A DNA stretch of 14,371 nucleotides from Prolixibacteraceae bacterium (GTDB taxonomy: Bacteria > Bacteroidota > Bacteroidia > Bacteroidales > Prolixibacteraceae), in assembly GCA_007116765.1 (NCBI GenBank), contig SKHV01000363.1:1-14371 (forward strand), given 5' to 3'. This document shows, in pieces, positions 8,485 through 14,371 of this stretch. The translations under genes and the position numbers were made by a program. The notes under the pieces are model-generated. The model was not told the DNA's origin, did no database searches, and saw nothing but the letters and a program-made list of their open reading frames with translations. Within the stretch, counting starts at the first letter, position 1; every line of letters starts with the position of its first letter.

Positions 8485-9120
8485 CTAGGGCGACAGGCGT
8501 TTTGTCTGCCAGCCTTCAATAGTTTTTTGGAACACGATGCGGTCGTGTAGCCTATAGGGGCGTCCCTGCCAAAACTCAATACGGGTGGGTTTTATTTGGT
8601 ACCCGCCCCAGTAGTCGGGGCGTTCAATAGTTTTCCCCTCCCATTTTTTTTCTTCTTCGTGCCAGTTTTTTTCAAGAGTTTGGCGATTGGCTACTTCTGC
8701 ACTTTGATTCGAAATTACGGCACTTATGCGGCTTTCAAGAGGCCGAGAGTTGAAATAATTATCGCTTATTTCGGATGAAGCTTTATGTGCTGTGCCTTCA
8801 ATTTTGACCTGCCTTTCGAGTTCAGGCCAGAAAAAAAGTGCTGCAACTTTGTTATTTATCGAAAGTTCTTTTCCTTTTCGACTTCGGTAATTAGTGAAGA
8901 AAAACAGGCTGTCGTTATGCAAATATTTAAGCAATACTACTCTGAGAGAGGGTTGCCCATCGGTGCTTGTTGAGGCAACTGTCATGGCTGTGTGTTCCAT
9001 GCATTGAGCATCGCGAGCTTCGTTTAACCATTGTTCCAGCTGAATTATCGGCTTAGGCGAAACCGAATTTTTACTTAGAGCTTGCTTTGTATATTCTTTT
9101 CGTATGTGTGCTAAATCCAT
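8485..9120 (-). CDS. pdxH: Pyridoxamine/pyridoxine 5'-phosphate oxidase PdxH
   Basis: A 211-residue FMN-dependent oxidase that converts pyridoxamine or pyridoxine 5'-phosphate to pyridoxal 5'-phosphate, the last step of vitamin B6 cofactor synthesis and salvage. The protein starts MDLAHIRKEYTKQAL, typical of the family. FMN-binding segments RVVLLK (60-65) and FFTNYRSRKG (74-83) are present. The C-terminal signature EFWQGRPYRLHDR (182-194) includes the substrate-phosphate/PLP-site Arg190 and His192, and the protein ends in RLSP as family members do. The frame can be extended 8 codons to a TTG at 9144, but the ATG at 9120 fits family length and sequence better. It is the first gene of a minus-strand run with rsgA and is divergent from the coiled-coil gene. 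Confidence 0.96.
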   Translation of the reverse strand: MDLAHIRKEYTKQALSKNSVSPKPIIQLEQWLNEARDAQCMEHTAMTVASTSTDGQPSLRVVLLKYLHNDSLFFFTNYRSRKGKELSINNKVAALFFWPELERQVKIEGTAHKASSEISDNYFNSRPLESRISAVISNQSAEVANRQTLEKNWHEEEKKWEGKTIERPDYWGGYQIKPTRIEFWQGRPYRLHDRIVFQKTIEGWQTKRLSP

Positions 9121-9155
9121 AGTTGAACTTTTAATATTCAACAAAAAATGAATGC

Positions 9156-9188
9156 AAATGTTTTAACGGGTTAGTAAACATTTTAACG
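9156..9188. promoter_or_regulatory. Interleaved inverted and direct repeats between divergent genes
   Basis: AAATGTTT (9156-9163) and AAACATTT (9176-9183) form an 8-bp inverted repeat with a 12-base spacer. The octamer TTTTAACG occurs at 9161-9168 and again at 9181-9188, exactly 20 bases apart (two helical turns). On the minus strand AACATTTG (9162-9155), a one-mismatch -7 element for pdxH, overlaps the left arm. This arrangement suits an operator controlling pdxH and/or the divergent gene, but no regulator is identified. Confidence 0.4.
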
Positions 9189-9223
9189 AATATTGAACAC
9201 AATAAAGTGAGGTAGCTTATGTC

Positions 9224-9254
9224 TTGTGAATCATTGAAAATAATTCTATTTTTG
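9224..9254 (+). promoter_or_regulatory. Promoter of the coiled-coil membrane protein gene
   Basis: TTG at 9224-9226 is followed after 20 bases by TATTTTTG at 9247-9254, a perfect match to the Bacteroidota -7 consensus with about the expected -33/-7 spacing. The predicted start of transcription, near 9260, lies downstream of the ATG-like codon at 9219, which argues against that codon as the translation start. Confidence 0.6.
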
Positions 9255-9287
9255 TGCGTATTCAAAATGAATAGGAGACAAAAAGAG

Positions 9288-10193
9288 ATGGAAGAGACCG
9301 GCATAAAAGAAACTTCAAAAAAAGCTATCGACAAGAAAAATATATTGGTAATTATACTATCGGCATTACTATTGGTAGTGATTGGGTTATTTATTTTTCA
9401 ACGTGTTGAGCATAAAGGATTAATCTACGAATTGAATATTGAAAAAGATTCTATACAGGCCGAACTTCAGACTTTAGTGGTAGATTACGATACGCTTAAA
9501 ACCGATAACGATAATCTTAATAATACCTTGCTGGTTACTCAAAACGAAATTAAAAACCTTTTGGTTGAAGTTGAACAGGTGAAAAGAGCCAGTGTACGCG
9601 AAATAACCAATTACCGGAACCAGGTAAATACGCTGCGAGGCATTATGCGCGATTTATACAATCAGATTGACTCATTGAATGAACGCAACAAAGTGCTTTA
9701 TGCCGAAAATCTAGAAGTACGTGAAATGATAAGTCAGGAGCGAAGCCGCAGCGAACAGCTTGAGCGTGAACGCGCCCGTCTTGAACAAACAGTGATACAG
9801 GCACAAATACTCGAAGCACTTGACTTGCGGGGAACCGGACTCAACCCACGCGACAGGGAAACCGACAGGGTAGCACGTACCCAAAAATTGATGATAAGCT
9901 TCACTATAAGCAAAAATTTGACTGCCAAACGAGGAGCTAAGAATGTGTATGTGCGCATAATGCGCCCCGATCAACTGTTACTTCTAGAATCGGATAGCAA
10001 TCTTTTCAGGTTCGAAGACCTGAGAATTCCATATACCGCCATGCGCGAAGTGAATTACGAGGGCATGGAGCTTCCTGTTAATGTTTTTTGGGACAACACT
10101 GGCCACGAACAGCTAATGCCCGGCACATACACGGTGGATGTTTTTGCCGACGGATATAATATCGGAACTGCCGAGTTTGTGCTCAGACGTTAA
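9288..10193 (+). CDS. Membrane-anchored coiled-coil protein, hypothetical
   Basis: From the ATG at 9288 the product has 301 residues. A short charged N-terminus (MEETGIKETSKKAIDKK) leads into one membrane helix (about 18-37, NILVIILSALLLVVIGLFIF). A long coiled coil of about 45-190 follows, rich in Glu, Lys, Arg, Gln and Leu, including EQLERERARLEQ. A compact, probably beta-rich C-terminal domain (about 197-302) starts near QKLMISFTISKN and contains NVYVRIMRPD and PGTYTVDVFADGY. The topology suggests an inner-membrane anchor with the coiled coil and C-terminal domain on the periplasmic side. I know of no assigned function; coiled coils of this kind are often mislabelled SMC-like. Start choice: AGGAG at 9273-9277 lies 10 bases before 9288. 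The in-frame ATG at 9267 is possible, and the one at 9219 would sit inside the promoter. pheS follows after 87 bases with its own promoter. Confidence 0.85.
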   Translation: MEETGIKETSKKAIDKKNILVIILSALLLVVIGLFIFQRVEHKGLIYELNIEKDSIQAELQTLVVDYDTLKTDNDNLNNTLLVTQNEIKNLLVEVEQVKRASVREITNYRNQVNTLRGIMRDLYNQIDSLNERNKVLYAENLEVREMISQERSRSEQLERERARLEQTVIQAQILEALDLRGTGLNPRDRETDRVARTQKLMISFTISKNLTAKRGAKNVYVRIMRPDQLLLLESDSNLFRFEDLRIPYTAMREVNYEGMELPVNVFWDNTGHEQLMPGTYTVDVFADGYNIGTAEFVLRR

Positions 10194-10247
10194 TACTGTT
10201 GGGAATTTTTTATGCTACTTGTCTTCTTTCTGTTCAACATTTTCTGT

Positions 10248-10255
10248 TAATTTTG
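10248..10255 (+). promoter_or_regulatory. -7 promoter element for pheS
   Basis: TAATTTTG perfectly matches the Bacteroidota -7 consensus TAnnTTTG and lies 25 bases before the pheS ATG, leaving a short leader of about 19 bases. No convincing -33 TTG stands at 19-20 bases upstream. No phenylalanine-rich leader peptide or T-box-like structure is visible in the 87-base gap. Confidence 0.5.
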
Positions 10256-10280
10256 CCGCATTAAAGTAAAAGGGTTAACC

Positions 10281-11300
10281 ATGTTAGATAAAATAAAAGC
10301 TTTACAACAAGAAATTTCAGCGATTGAAGCCACAAGTGCCGAACAGGCCGAGGAGCTCAGAATTAAATATTTGAGTAAAAAAGGGCTTATTGGACAACTT
10401 TTCAATGAATTTAAAAATGTACCGGCCGACCAAAAAAAGGCTATGGGTGCAGCCATTAACGAGCTGAAGGATTTTGCACAAGAGAAAATCAATAGTCTGA
10501 AAGAAAGTTTTAATCAAAAGCAAAGTGGCTTACAAGGTGTTGACCCCAGTTTGCCCGGATATGTGTTTGCTGTAGGCTCACGTCATCCGCTTGCAGTTGT
10601 GCGTAACCATATTGTTGAAATATTTGCCCGCCTCGGGTTTATTGTTTCCGAAGGTCCCGAAATTGAAGACGACTGGCATGTGTTTTCAGCCCTTAATTTT
10701 CCGCCCGAACATCCTGCACGCGACATGCAGGATACTTTTTTCATTGAAAAAGACCCCGATGTATTACTCCGTACGCATACCTCAAGTGTACAGGTGCGGG
10801 TAATGGAAAAAACTCAACCTCCAATCAGGGCTATTTTCCCCGGCAGGGTTTTCCGAAACGAAGCCATTTCGGCACGTGCACACTGTATTTTCCATCAAAT
10901 TGAATGTTTGTATGTAGATGAAAATGTGTCGTTTGCCGACTTAAAACAAACCCTTCTGTATTTTGCTCGCGAGTTTTTTGGTGAAAAAACCGAAATCCGC
11001 TTGCGCCCGTCGTACTTCCCTTTTACCGAGCCTTCGGCCGAAATGGACGTGAGCTGCTCAATATGCGGTGGCAAGGGCTGCAACGTGTGCAAATATACCG
11101 GTTGGCTCGAAATTATGGGTTGCGGTATGGTTGACCCCAATGTACTTGAACTTTGTGGTATCGACAATGAAAAATATACCGGTTTTGCTTTCGGGATGGG
11201 CATTGAGCGTATTGCCATGCTTAAATATGGTGTGAAAGATTTACGCTTATTTTTCGAAAACGACGTGAGGTTTCTAAACCAGTTCCATTCAGCCTACTAA
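10281..11300 (+). CDS. pheS: Phenylalanyl-tRNA synthetase alpha subunit PheS
   Basis: A 339-residue class II synthetase subunit that works with PheT as an alpha2-beta2 tetramer to charge tRNA-Phe. The N-terminal helical coiled coil (about 1-85) binds tRNA. The catalytic domain carries HPARDMQDTFF (144-154), LLRTHTSSVQ (162-171), class II motif 2 at 191-208 (FRNEAISARAHCIFHQIE) and motif 3 at 301-310 (GFAFGMGIER). Ala303 corresponds to the Ala294 that sets amino-acid specificity in E. coli. An insert with Cys259, Cys262, Cys267 and Cys270 (CxxC-x4-CxxC) looks like a zinc knuckle; I recall similar inserts in Bacteroidota PheS. pheT is not adjacent: the next gene is convergent. The stop codon overlaps the stop of the PAP2 gene by 4 bases. 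Confidence 0.98.
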   Translation: MLDKIKALQQEISAIEATSAEQAEELRIKYLSKKGLIGQLFNEFKNVPADQKKAMGAAINELKDFAQEKINSLKESFNQKQSGLQGVDPSLPGYVFAVGSRHPLAVVRNHIVEIFARLGFIVSEGPEIEDDWHVFSALNFPPEHPARDMQDTFFIEKDPDVLLRTHTSSVQVRVMEKTQPPIRAIFPGRVFRNEAISARAHCIFHQIECLYVDENVSFADLKQTLLYFAREFFGEKTEIRLRPSYFPFTEPSAEMDVSCSICGGKGCNVCKYTGWLEIMGCGMVDPNVLELCGIDNEKYTGFAFGMGIERIAMLKYGVKDLRLFFENDVRFLNQFHSAY

Positions 11301-12118
11301 TTTTTTCCAATTTCCAGAACCATTGTAATTCCGTTGGCTCCGGGTTGAACCATCGGATAAATTTTATATGGGTTATTATCGTGATTTTTAGCCAGAAAAA
11401 GACCAATGGCAGTACCTACCATGGCACCATAAATTGTGTCGCTCAGCCAGTGAGAATCCTGATAAACACGCTGAACACTGTTTAATGTTGCCAATGAATA
11501 CGAGACCCATGGCACCCAAGGAATATCGCGGTAGCGCCAGGCAATAACCGATGCCGCTGAAAATGCTCCCGAAGTATGCCCCGAGTAAAACGAAGTTCCT
11601 TTTTTGTAAAAAGTAGTGATACTCCCAGTGGGACCATTCCAGAGGTGTGGATCACGGCCTGCATTGGGGCGTGTGCGGCCGGTCATGTATTTTACGCTTT
11701 TTACAAGCACCGTATTGATTATAAAACTTTCGGTAATAAGCAATGCAGTTTCGGCCGAGTAATTGCTTTTAGCAAACAAGCTGTGAATTGCGAAGCCTGC
11801 CATCGATATTGCGGGATAAACATTGCCTACAGGTTTAAAGTAGTCGAGCGTATTGGCTACTCCGGGGTTGTAATTTTCACGCACGTATGTGTTTAGAGGT
11901 CCGTCAATCCACAATACCGAGGCTGCGGTTAATGCCGAAACGCCACCTAGTACCAGAAAGTCAGTCTTGTCCCAACTAATGGGCGATATTACTAAATCGC
12001 GTGTGCTGAGGTAGTTGTGTTTTAGTGTTTTTCCTACGAAAGTTGAATTAAATCCTACTGCGTTCGATGCTGCTGAAGTACAAAGGATAATAAGAAACAA
12101 AGAGATGCATTTTTTCAT
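11297..12118 (-). CDS. PAP2-superfamily membrane phosphatase
   Basis: A 273-residue PAP2 (type 2 phosphatidic acid phosphatase) protein, likely acting on a lipid phosphate or isoprenyl pyrophosphate at the membrane. The N-terminus (MKKCISLFLIILCTSAASNA) is a signal peptide; Cys13 lacks a proper lipobox, so a lipoprotein is unlikely. Several hydrophobic helices follow. All three catalytic motifs are present: KYMTGRTRP at 143-151 (K-x6-RP), SGH at 179-181, and R217-x5-H223-x3-D227. Motif 3 lacks the common Ser before Arg but keeps the catalytic His and Asp. The substrate cannot be read from the sequence; candidates are undecaprenyl pyrophosphate, phosphatidylglycerol phosphate, or lipid A phosphate. 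It converges on pheS, and its promoter region is shared with the divergent tocopherol-cyclase-like gene. Confidence 0.93.
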   Translation of the reverse strand: MKKCISLFLIILCTSAASNAVGFNSTFVGKTLKHNYLSTRDLVISPISWDKTDFLVLGGVSALTAASVLWIDGPLNTYVRENYNPGVANTLDYFKPVGNVYPAISMAGFAIHSLFAKSNYSAETALLITESFIINTVLVKSVKYMTGRTRPNAGRDPHLWNGPTGSITTFYKKGTSFYSGHTSGAFSAASVIAWRYRDIPWVPWVSYSLATLNSVQRVYQDSHWLSDTIYGAMVGTAIGLFLAKNHDNNPYKIYPMVQPGANGITMVLEIGKN

Positions 12119-12150
12119 ATTATATTAATTGTTTTGGTAAAATAGCAGTG

Positions 12151-12182
12151 TAAAAATAATGGCTTTTTACAACTAAAAACAA
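12151..12182 (-). promoter_or_regulatory. Promoter candidate for the PAP2 gene
   Basis: On the minus strand, ATTG (TTG at 12182-12180) is followed after 21 bases by TATTTTTA (12158-12151), which matches the Bacteroidota -7 consensus except for its last base. The -7 box lies 32 bases before the ATG. The -33 box falls inside the left arm of the palindrome at 12177-12194. Confidence 0.38.
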
Positions 12183-12194
12183 TATACATTGTTT
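12177..12194. repeat. 18-bp palindrome in the PAP2/tocopherol-cyclase-like divergent region
   Basis: AAACAAT and ATTGTTT are exact inverted repeats around the spacer ATAC. The site sits between two divergent genes and overlaps the proposed -33 box of the PAP2 promoter, the position expected for an operator bound by a dimeric regulator. No regulator gene is adjacent. Confidence 0.45.
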
Positions 12195-12234
12195 ATTTTC
12201 AATGGATAAATCATGCAACCCAAGTCAGGCAAAT

Positions 12235-12242
12235 TATTTTTC
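12235..12242 (+). promoter_or_regulatory. Possible -7 element for the tocopherol-cyclase-like gene
   Basis: TATTTTTC matches TAnnTTTG except at the last base and lies 46 bases before the ATG at 12289. No good -33 box is seen at the expected distance. If used, transcription starts after the in-frame ATG at 12202, which supports the later start codon. Confidence 0.25.
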
Positions 12243-12288
12243 ATTGTGTTCATATCATAAACCCTTGAAATCGTTAAGGTATGAACTA

Positions 12289-13248
12289 ATGAAAATATGG
12301 AATCCTTCGTGGTTTCAGGGCAGCAAAGAAAAAAGCCGGTATTTTGAAGGGTGGTACTTTAAAAATGTTAGTGAACACGGTGAAAGTTGCTGGTCGTTTA
12401 TTCCCGGAATATCGCTGGTTGGTAAAAATGCACACGCTTTTGTTCAGGTAATAAACGGAAGTACCGGGGATACTTATTATTTTCGCTTTCCTCCCGAGGA
12501 ATTTTCATTCTCTAAAACCAGTTTTGATGTGAAGATTGCTGACAATTACTTCTCCGAAAAAGGTTTTACACTCAACCTAGACGATGGCAGCAATCAATTT
12601 TCGGGTTCAATATCAATAAGGGATAAAACACCCTATAGAGCGGGACTGTTGCGCCCCGGCATTATGGGTTGGTATAGGTACATGCCTTTTATGGAGTGCT
12701 ATCATGGGGTAGTGAGCCTTAACCATAATATCGAAGGAACTCTTGTACATAATGGACGTACCATAAATTTCAACCGCGGGAAGGGTTATATCGAAAAAGA
12801 CTGGGGTTCATCTATGCCACAGTCGTGGATTTGGATGCATTCGAACCATTTTGATGAAAGCGGTACATCGTTTATGCTTTCGGTGGCACGTATTCCATGG
12901 ATTGGAAAAACATTTACAGGCTTTCTTGGTTTTTTTCACCACAATGGGAAAACAATTACTTTTTCAACATACACCGGAGCAAAAATACGTGAACTAACAT
13001 ATGAAACCGGGAAGGTGGTGATTCAGGTTAAAGCGGGCAAATACAAGTTTGAAATAGAAGGGAGAAACAAGAGTACCGGAGCACTCAAAGCTCCCGTTTT
13101 AGGTGCTATGGACAGGGTTATTCATGAAAGTATTGATGCGGAATTGAAAATAAAAGCCGGTTTGAAAAACGACAAAATTATATTCAGCGGGACGGGCATA
13201 AATGCCGGGCTCGAATTGGTTGGAGATCTGAAACTCCTGCAAGCTTAA
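12289..13248 (+). CDS. Tocopherol-cyclase-like protein
   Basis: A 319-residue protein resembling the tocopherol cyclase (VTE1-like) family. It opens with MKIWNPSWFQG and RYFEGWYFKNV, and carries a strongly conserved-looking centre GYIEKDWGSSMPQSWIWM from residue 166, followed by NHF. Plant and cyanobacterial members close the chromanol ring of tocopherol; bacterial homologues outside cyanobacteria have no established substrate and I would not call this a true tocopherol cyclase. The fold is expected to be two lipocalin-like beta barrels. No signal peptide or membrane segment is seen. The frame extends to an ATG at 12202, but the extra 29 residues look unrelated to the family; AAGG about 9 bases before 12289 supports the later start. 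The SRPBCC gene follows 28 bases downstream, and the pair probably forms an operon. Confidence 0.85.
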   Translation: MKIWNPSWFQGSKEKSRYFEGWYFKNVSEHGESCWSFIPGISLVGKNAHAFVQVINGSTGDTYYFRFPPEEFSFSKTSFDVKIADNYFSEKGFTLNLDDGSNQFSGSISIRDKTPYRAGLLRPGIMGWYRYMPFMECYHGVVSLNHNIEGTLVHNGRTINFNRGKGYIEKDWGSSMPQSWIWMHSNHFDESGTSFMLSVARIPWIGKTFTGFLGFFHHNGKTITFSTYTGAKIRELTYETGKVVIQVKAGKYKFEIEGRNKSTGALKAPVLGAMDRVIHESIDAELKIKAGLKNDKIIFSGTGINAGLELVGDLKLLQA

Positions 13249-13276
13249 ATATCATAAAAATTGAAACAAGTTGAAT

Positions 13277-13732
13277 ATGAGAAAACTAAAACAAGAGCAA
13301 TTTCTGCCTATTACACTCGGAAAAGCGTGGGATTTTTTTGCCACACCCAAAAACCTAAATGAAGTAACACCTTCCGATATGGTTTTCGAAATAACTTCGG
13401 ACTTACCCAAAAAAATGTATAAAGGCTTAATTATTACATACCGGATAAGGCCATTTTTGAATATCCCGCTTGATTGGGTAACCGAAATTACCCAAATTGA
13501 AGAGCAGAAATACTTTGTGGACGAACAACGCAAGGGCCCTTACCGTATTTGGCACCACGAGCACCATTTTAAGGAGGTCGAAGGCGGTGTGCTCATGACC
13601 GACATCCTTTATTACGATATTGGCAAATGGGTTTTTGGCTGGATTGCCGGCCAACTGTTTGTCCACAAAAAAGTTAGAAAAATTTTCGGGTACCGGCAGA
13701 AAATGCTCGAAAGCTTATTTAGTGGATTGTGA
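13277..13732 (+). CDS. SRPBCC (START-like) family protein
   Basis: A 151-residue protein of the SRPBCC hydrophobic-ligand-binding superfamily. It begins with a strand and helix typical of the fold (QFLPITLGKAWDFFATPKN), has a central strand rich in aromatic and charged residues (FVDEQRKGPYRIWHHEHHF), and ends in a long C-terminal helix (KKVRKIFGYRQKMLESLF). It resembles small bacterial proteins often annotated as ligand-binding SRPBCC or, with little support, as cell-division inhibitors. The ligand is unknown. The ATG at 13277 was chosen over a TTG two codons upstream. It lies 28 bases after the tocopherol-cyclase-like gene on the same strand, so both may handle the same lipid-like compound. 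It converges on the GNAT toxin with 15 bases between. Confidence 0.82.
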   Translation: MRKLKQEQFLPITLGKAWDFFATPKNLNEVTPSDMVFEITSDLPKKMYKGLIITYRIRPFLNIPLDWVTEITQIEEQKYFVDEQRKGPYRIWHHEHHFKEVEGGVLMTDILYYDIGKWVFGWIAGQLFVHKKVRKIFGYRQKMLESLFSGL

Positions 13733-13747
13733 AAGATGACAGCAATA

Positions 13748-14245
13748 TTATTCGTCAAATAGATTCTTTAATGTATTAATTGCTATGAACATCTTTTCAC
13801 TGTCCGGGAGTTTTATAAAGCTATATTTTTCATAAAACATTTCAGCTTCTTTGTTAATTGGGTCAACAACAACTGCAAACGAGCCAACTTCTCTCGATAT
13901 TTCATAACTTCTTTTCAAAGCATCAATAAGTAAAAATTTGCCAAATCCCTTTCCTTGGCTATTTTTATTTATAGCTAACCTCCCTAGTAATGTTGCTGGA
14001 ATGGACTTATAAGATTTTGGCAGTTTCTTTTTTATTTGTTCAGGAAAAATATCAAGAGGAATACTATTATTGGAAAGAGTATAGAATCCCAGAATTGTAT
14101 TGATTTCTTTATCTGCTAAAACAAAACAAGCCGACAATTTTCTTTTCATGTCTTGTCCGGCCTGATATTTAAGGTAGTTGTTTAAAAATACGTTTCCACA
14201 ATCAAAATCCTTTCGCTTGTGCTTCTTGTCTATGAGCTCAATCAT
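13748..14245 (-). CDS. GNAT acetyltransferase toxin (TacT-like) of a type II toxin-antitoxin pair
   Basis: A 165-residue GNAT-fold protein. The start MIELIDKKHKRKDFDCGNVFLN matches the beginning of TacT/AtaT-type toxins, which acetylate the amino group of aminoacyl-tRNA and block translation. Key features are SACFVLADKE (38-47), LLGRLAINK (86-94), the acetyl-CoA pyrophosphate-binding loop QGKGFGKFLL (97-106) and FYEKYSF (137-143), whose Tyr138 corresponds to the catalytic tyrosine of TacT. No residue typical of the family appears lost. The ATG at 14245 lies 4 bases after the antitoxin stop; ATGs further upstream (14275, 14284) would overlap the antitoxin. The coupling and order, antitoxin first, are typical. 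The gene looks more A/T-rich than pheS or rsgA, consistent with transfer, though I have not computed this. Confidence 0.88.
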   Translation of the reverse strand: MIELIDKKHKRKDFDCGNVFLNNYLKYQAGQDMKRKLSACFVLADKEINTILGFYTLSNNSIPLDIFPEQIKKKLPKSYKSIPATLLGRLAINKNSQGKGFGKFLLIDALKRSYEISREVGSFAVVVDPINKEAEMFYEKYSFIKLPDSEKMFIAINTLKNLFDE

Positions 14246-14249
14246 AATC

Positions 14250-14371
14250 TTATTTTGAATTTGAGACAAAAGCATTATAATCATCAAGGGCTTTTTTCAA
14301 TGGTTTAGATGGTTTAGAAGCTTTGGATATGGCATCAAAAAAGATTTGACTATCTCTTTCAGATGCAATAA
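14250..14371 (-). CDS. DUF1778-type (TacA-like) antitoxin, C-terminal part only
   Basis: A partial reading frame entering from the right edge of the window. The visible 39 residues include IASERDSQIFFDAI and SKPLKKALDDY, and end in NAFVSNSK. The pattern of an ERD-x-x-hFFDA segment followed by a Pro-rich link and a LKKAhxxY helix is typical of the toxin-binding C-terminus of DUF1778 antitoxins. The N-terminal ribbon-helix-helix DNA-binding domain and the promoter lie beyond 14371. Its stop is 4 bases before the toxin ATG. Confidence 0.8.
   Translation of the reverse strand, partial: IASERDSQIFFDAISKASKPSKPLKKALDDYNAFVSNSK

Noticed and set aside
9219..9287. Upstream ATG codons (9219, 9267) as the start of the coiled-coil protein
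   Set aside because: The 9219 codon lies at the promoter itself; 9267 would leave almost no leader. AGGAG before 9288 favours the latter, although 9267 cannot be fully excluded.
11297..12118. Lipoprotein signal in the PAP2 protein (Cys13)
   Set aside because: The residue before the cysteine is Leu, not Gly/Ala/Ser, so the lipobox does not fit; an ordinary signal peptide is more likely.
12202..12288. N-terminal extension of the tocopherol-cyclase-like protein
   Set aside because: The 29 extra residues do not look like the family start, and a weak AAGG site fits the ATG at 12289.

Overview
This looks like a chromosomal segment of a Bacteroidota bacterium, probably a Bacteroidales/Marinilabiliales-type lineage. 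The evidence is a hybrid two-component system (HTCS) regulator of the kind typical of this phylum, several promoters matching the Bacteroidota -7 consensus TAnnTTTG, weak or absent Shine-Dalgarno sequences, and a PheS carrying a four-cysteine insert I associate with Bacteroidota. No rRNA, tRNA, CRISPR array, insertion sequence or prophage gene is visible.

Layout. Bases 1-221 are non-coding leader. A single very large + strand gene (222-4328) encodes a one-protein HTCS sensor/regulator. A minus-strand block follows, reading right to left: pdxH (pyridoxamine-phosphate oxidase), rsgA (30S-assembly GTPase), an unusual RNB-family exoribonuclease with C-terminal double-stranded-RNA-binding domains, and an acidic orphan protein. 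A divergent intergenic region with repeats separates pdxH from a + strand gene for a membrane-anchored coiled-coil protein, which is followed by pheS. pheS ends tail-to-tail, with overlapping stop codons, against a minus-strand PAP2-family phosphatase. Another divergent intergenic region, with a clean palindrome, leads to a two-gene + strand unit: a tocopherol-cyclase-like protein and a SRPBCC (START-like) protein. The right edge holds the GNAT toxin and the C-terminal part of the DUF1778 antitoxin of a type II toxin-antitoxin pair on the minus strand; the antitoxin runs off the window.

Function. Most genes are core metabolism, translation and RNA housekeeping (pdxH, rsgA, RNB nuclease, pheS). 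The sensor is probably an orphan or the edge of a polysaccharide locus lying to the left. The least ordinary elements are: the RNB nuclease that has lost the usual cold-shock/S1 domains and carries two clear and possibly three dsRNA-binding domains; the tocopherol-cyclase-like/SRPBCC pair, a plausible but uncharacterised lipid or isoprenoid-handling unit; and the toxin-antitoxin pair. I do not see a multi-gene defence island or an obviously new large system.
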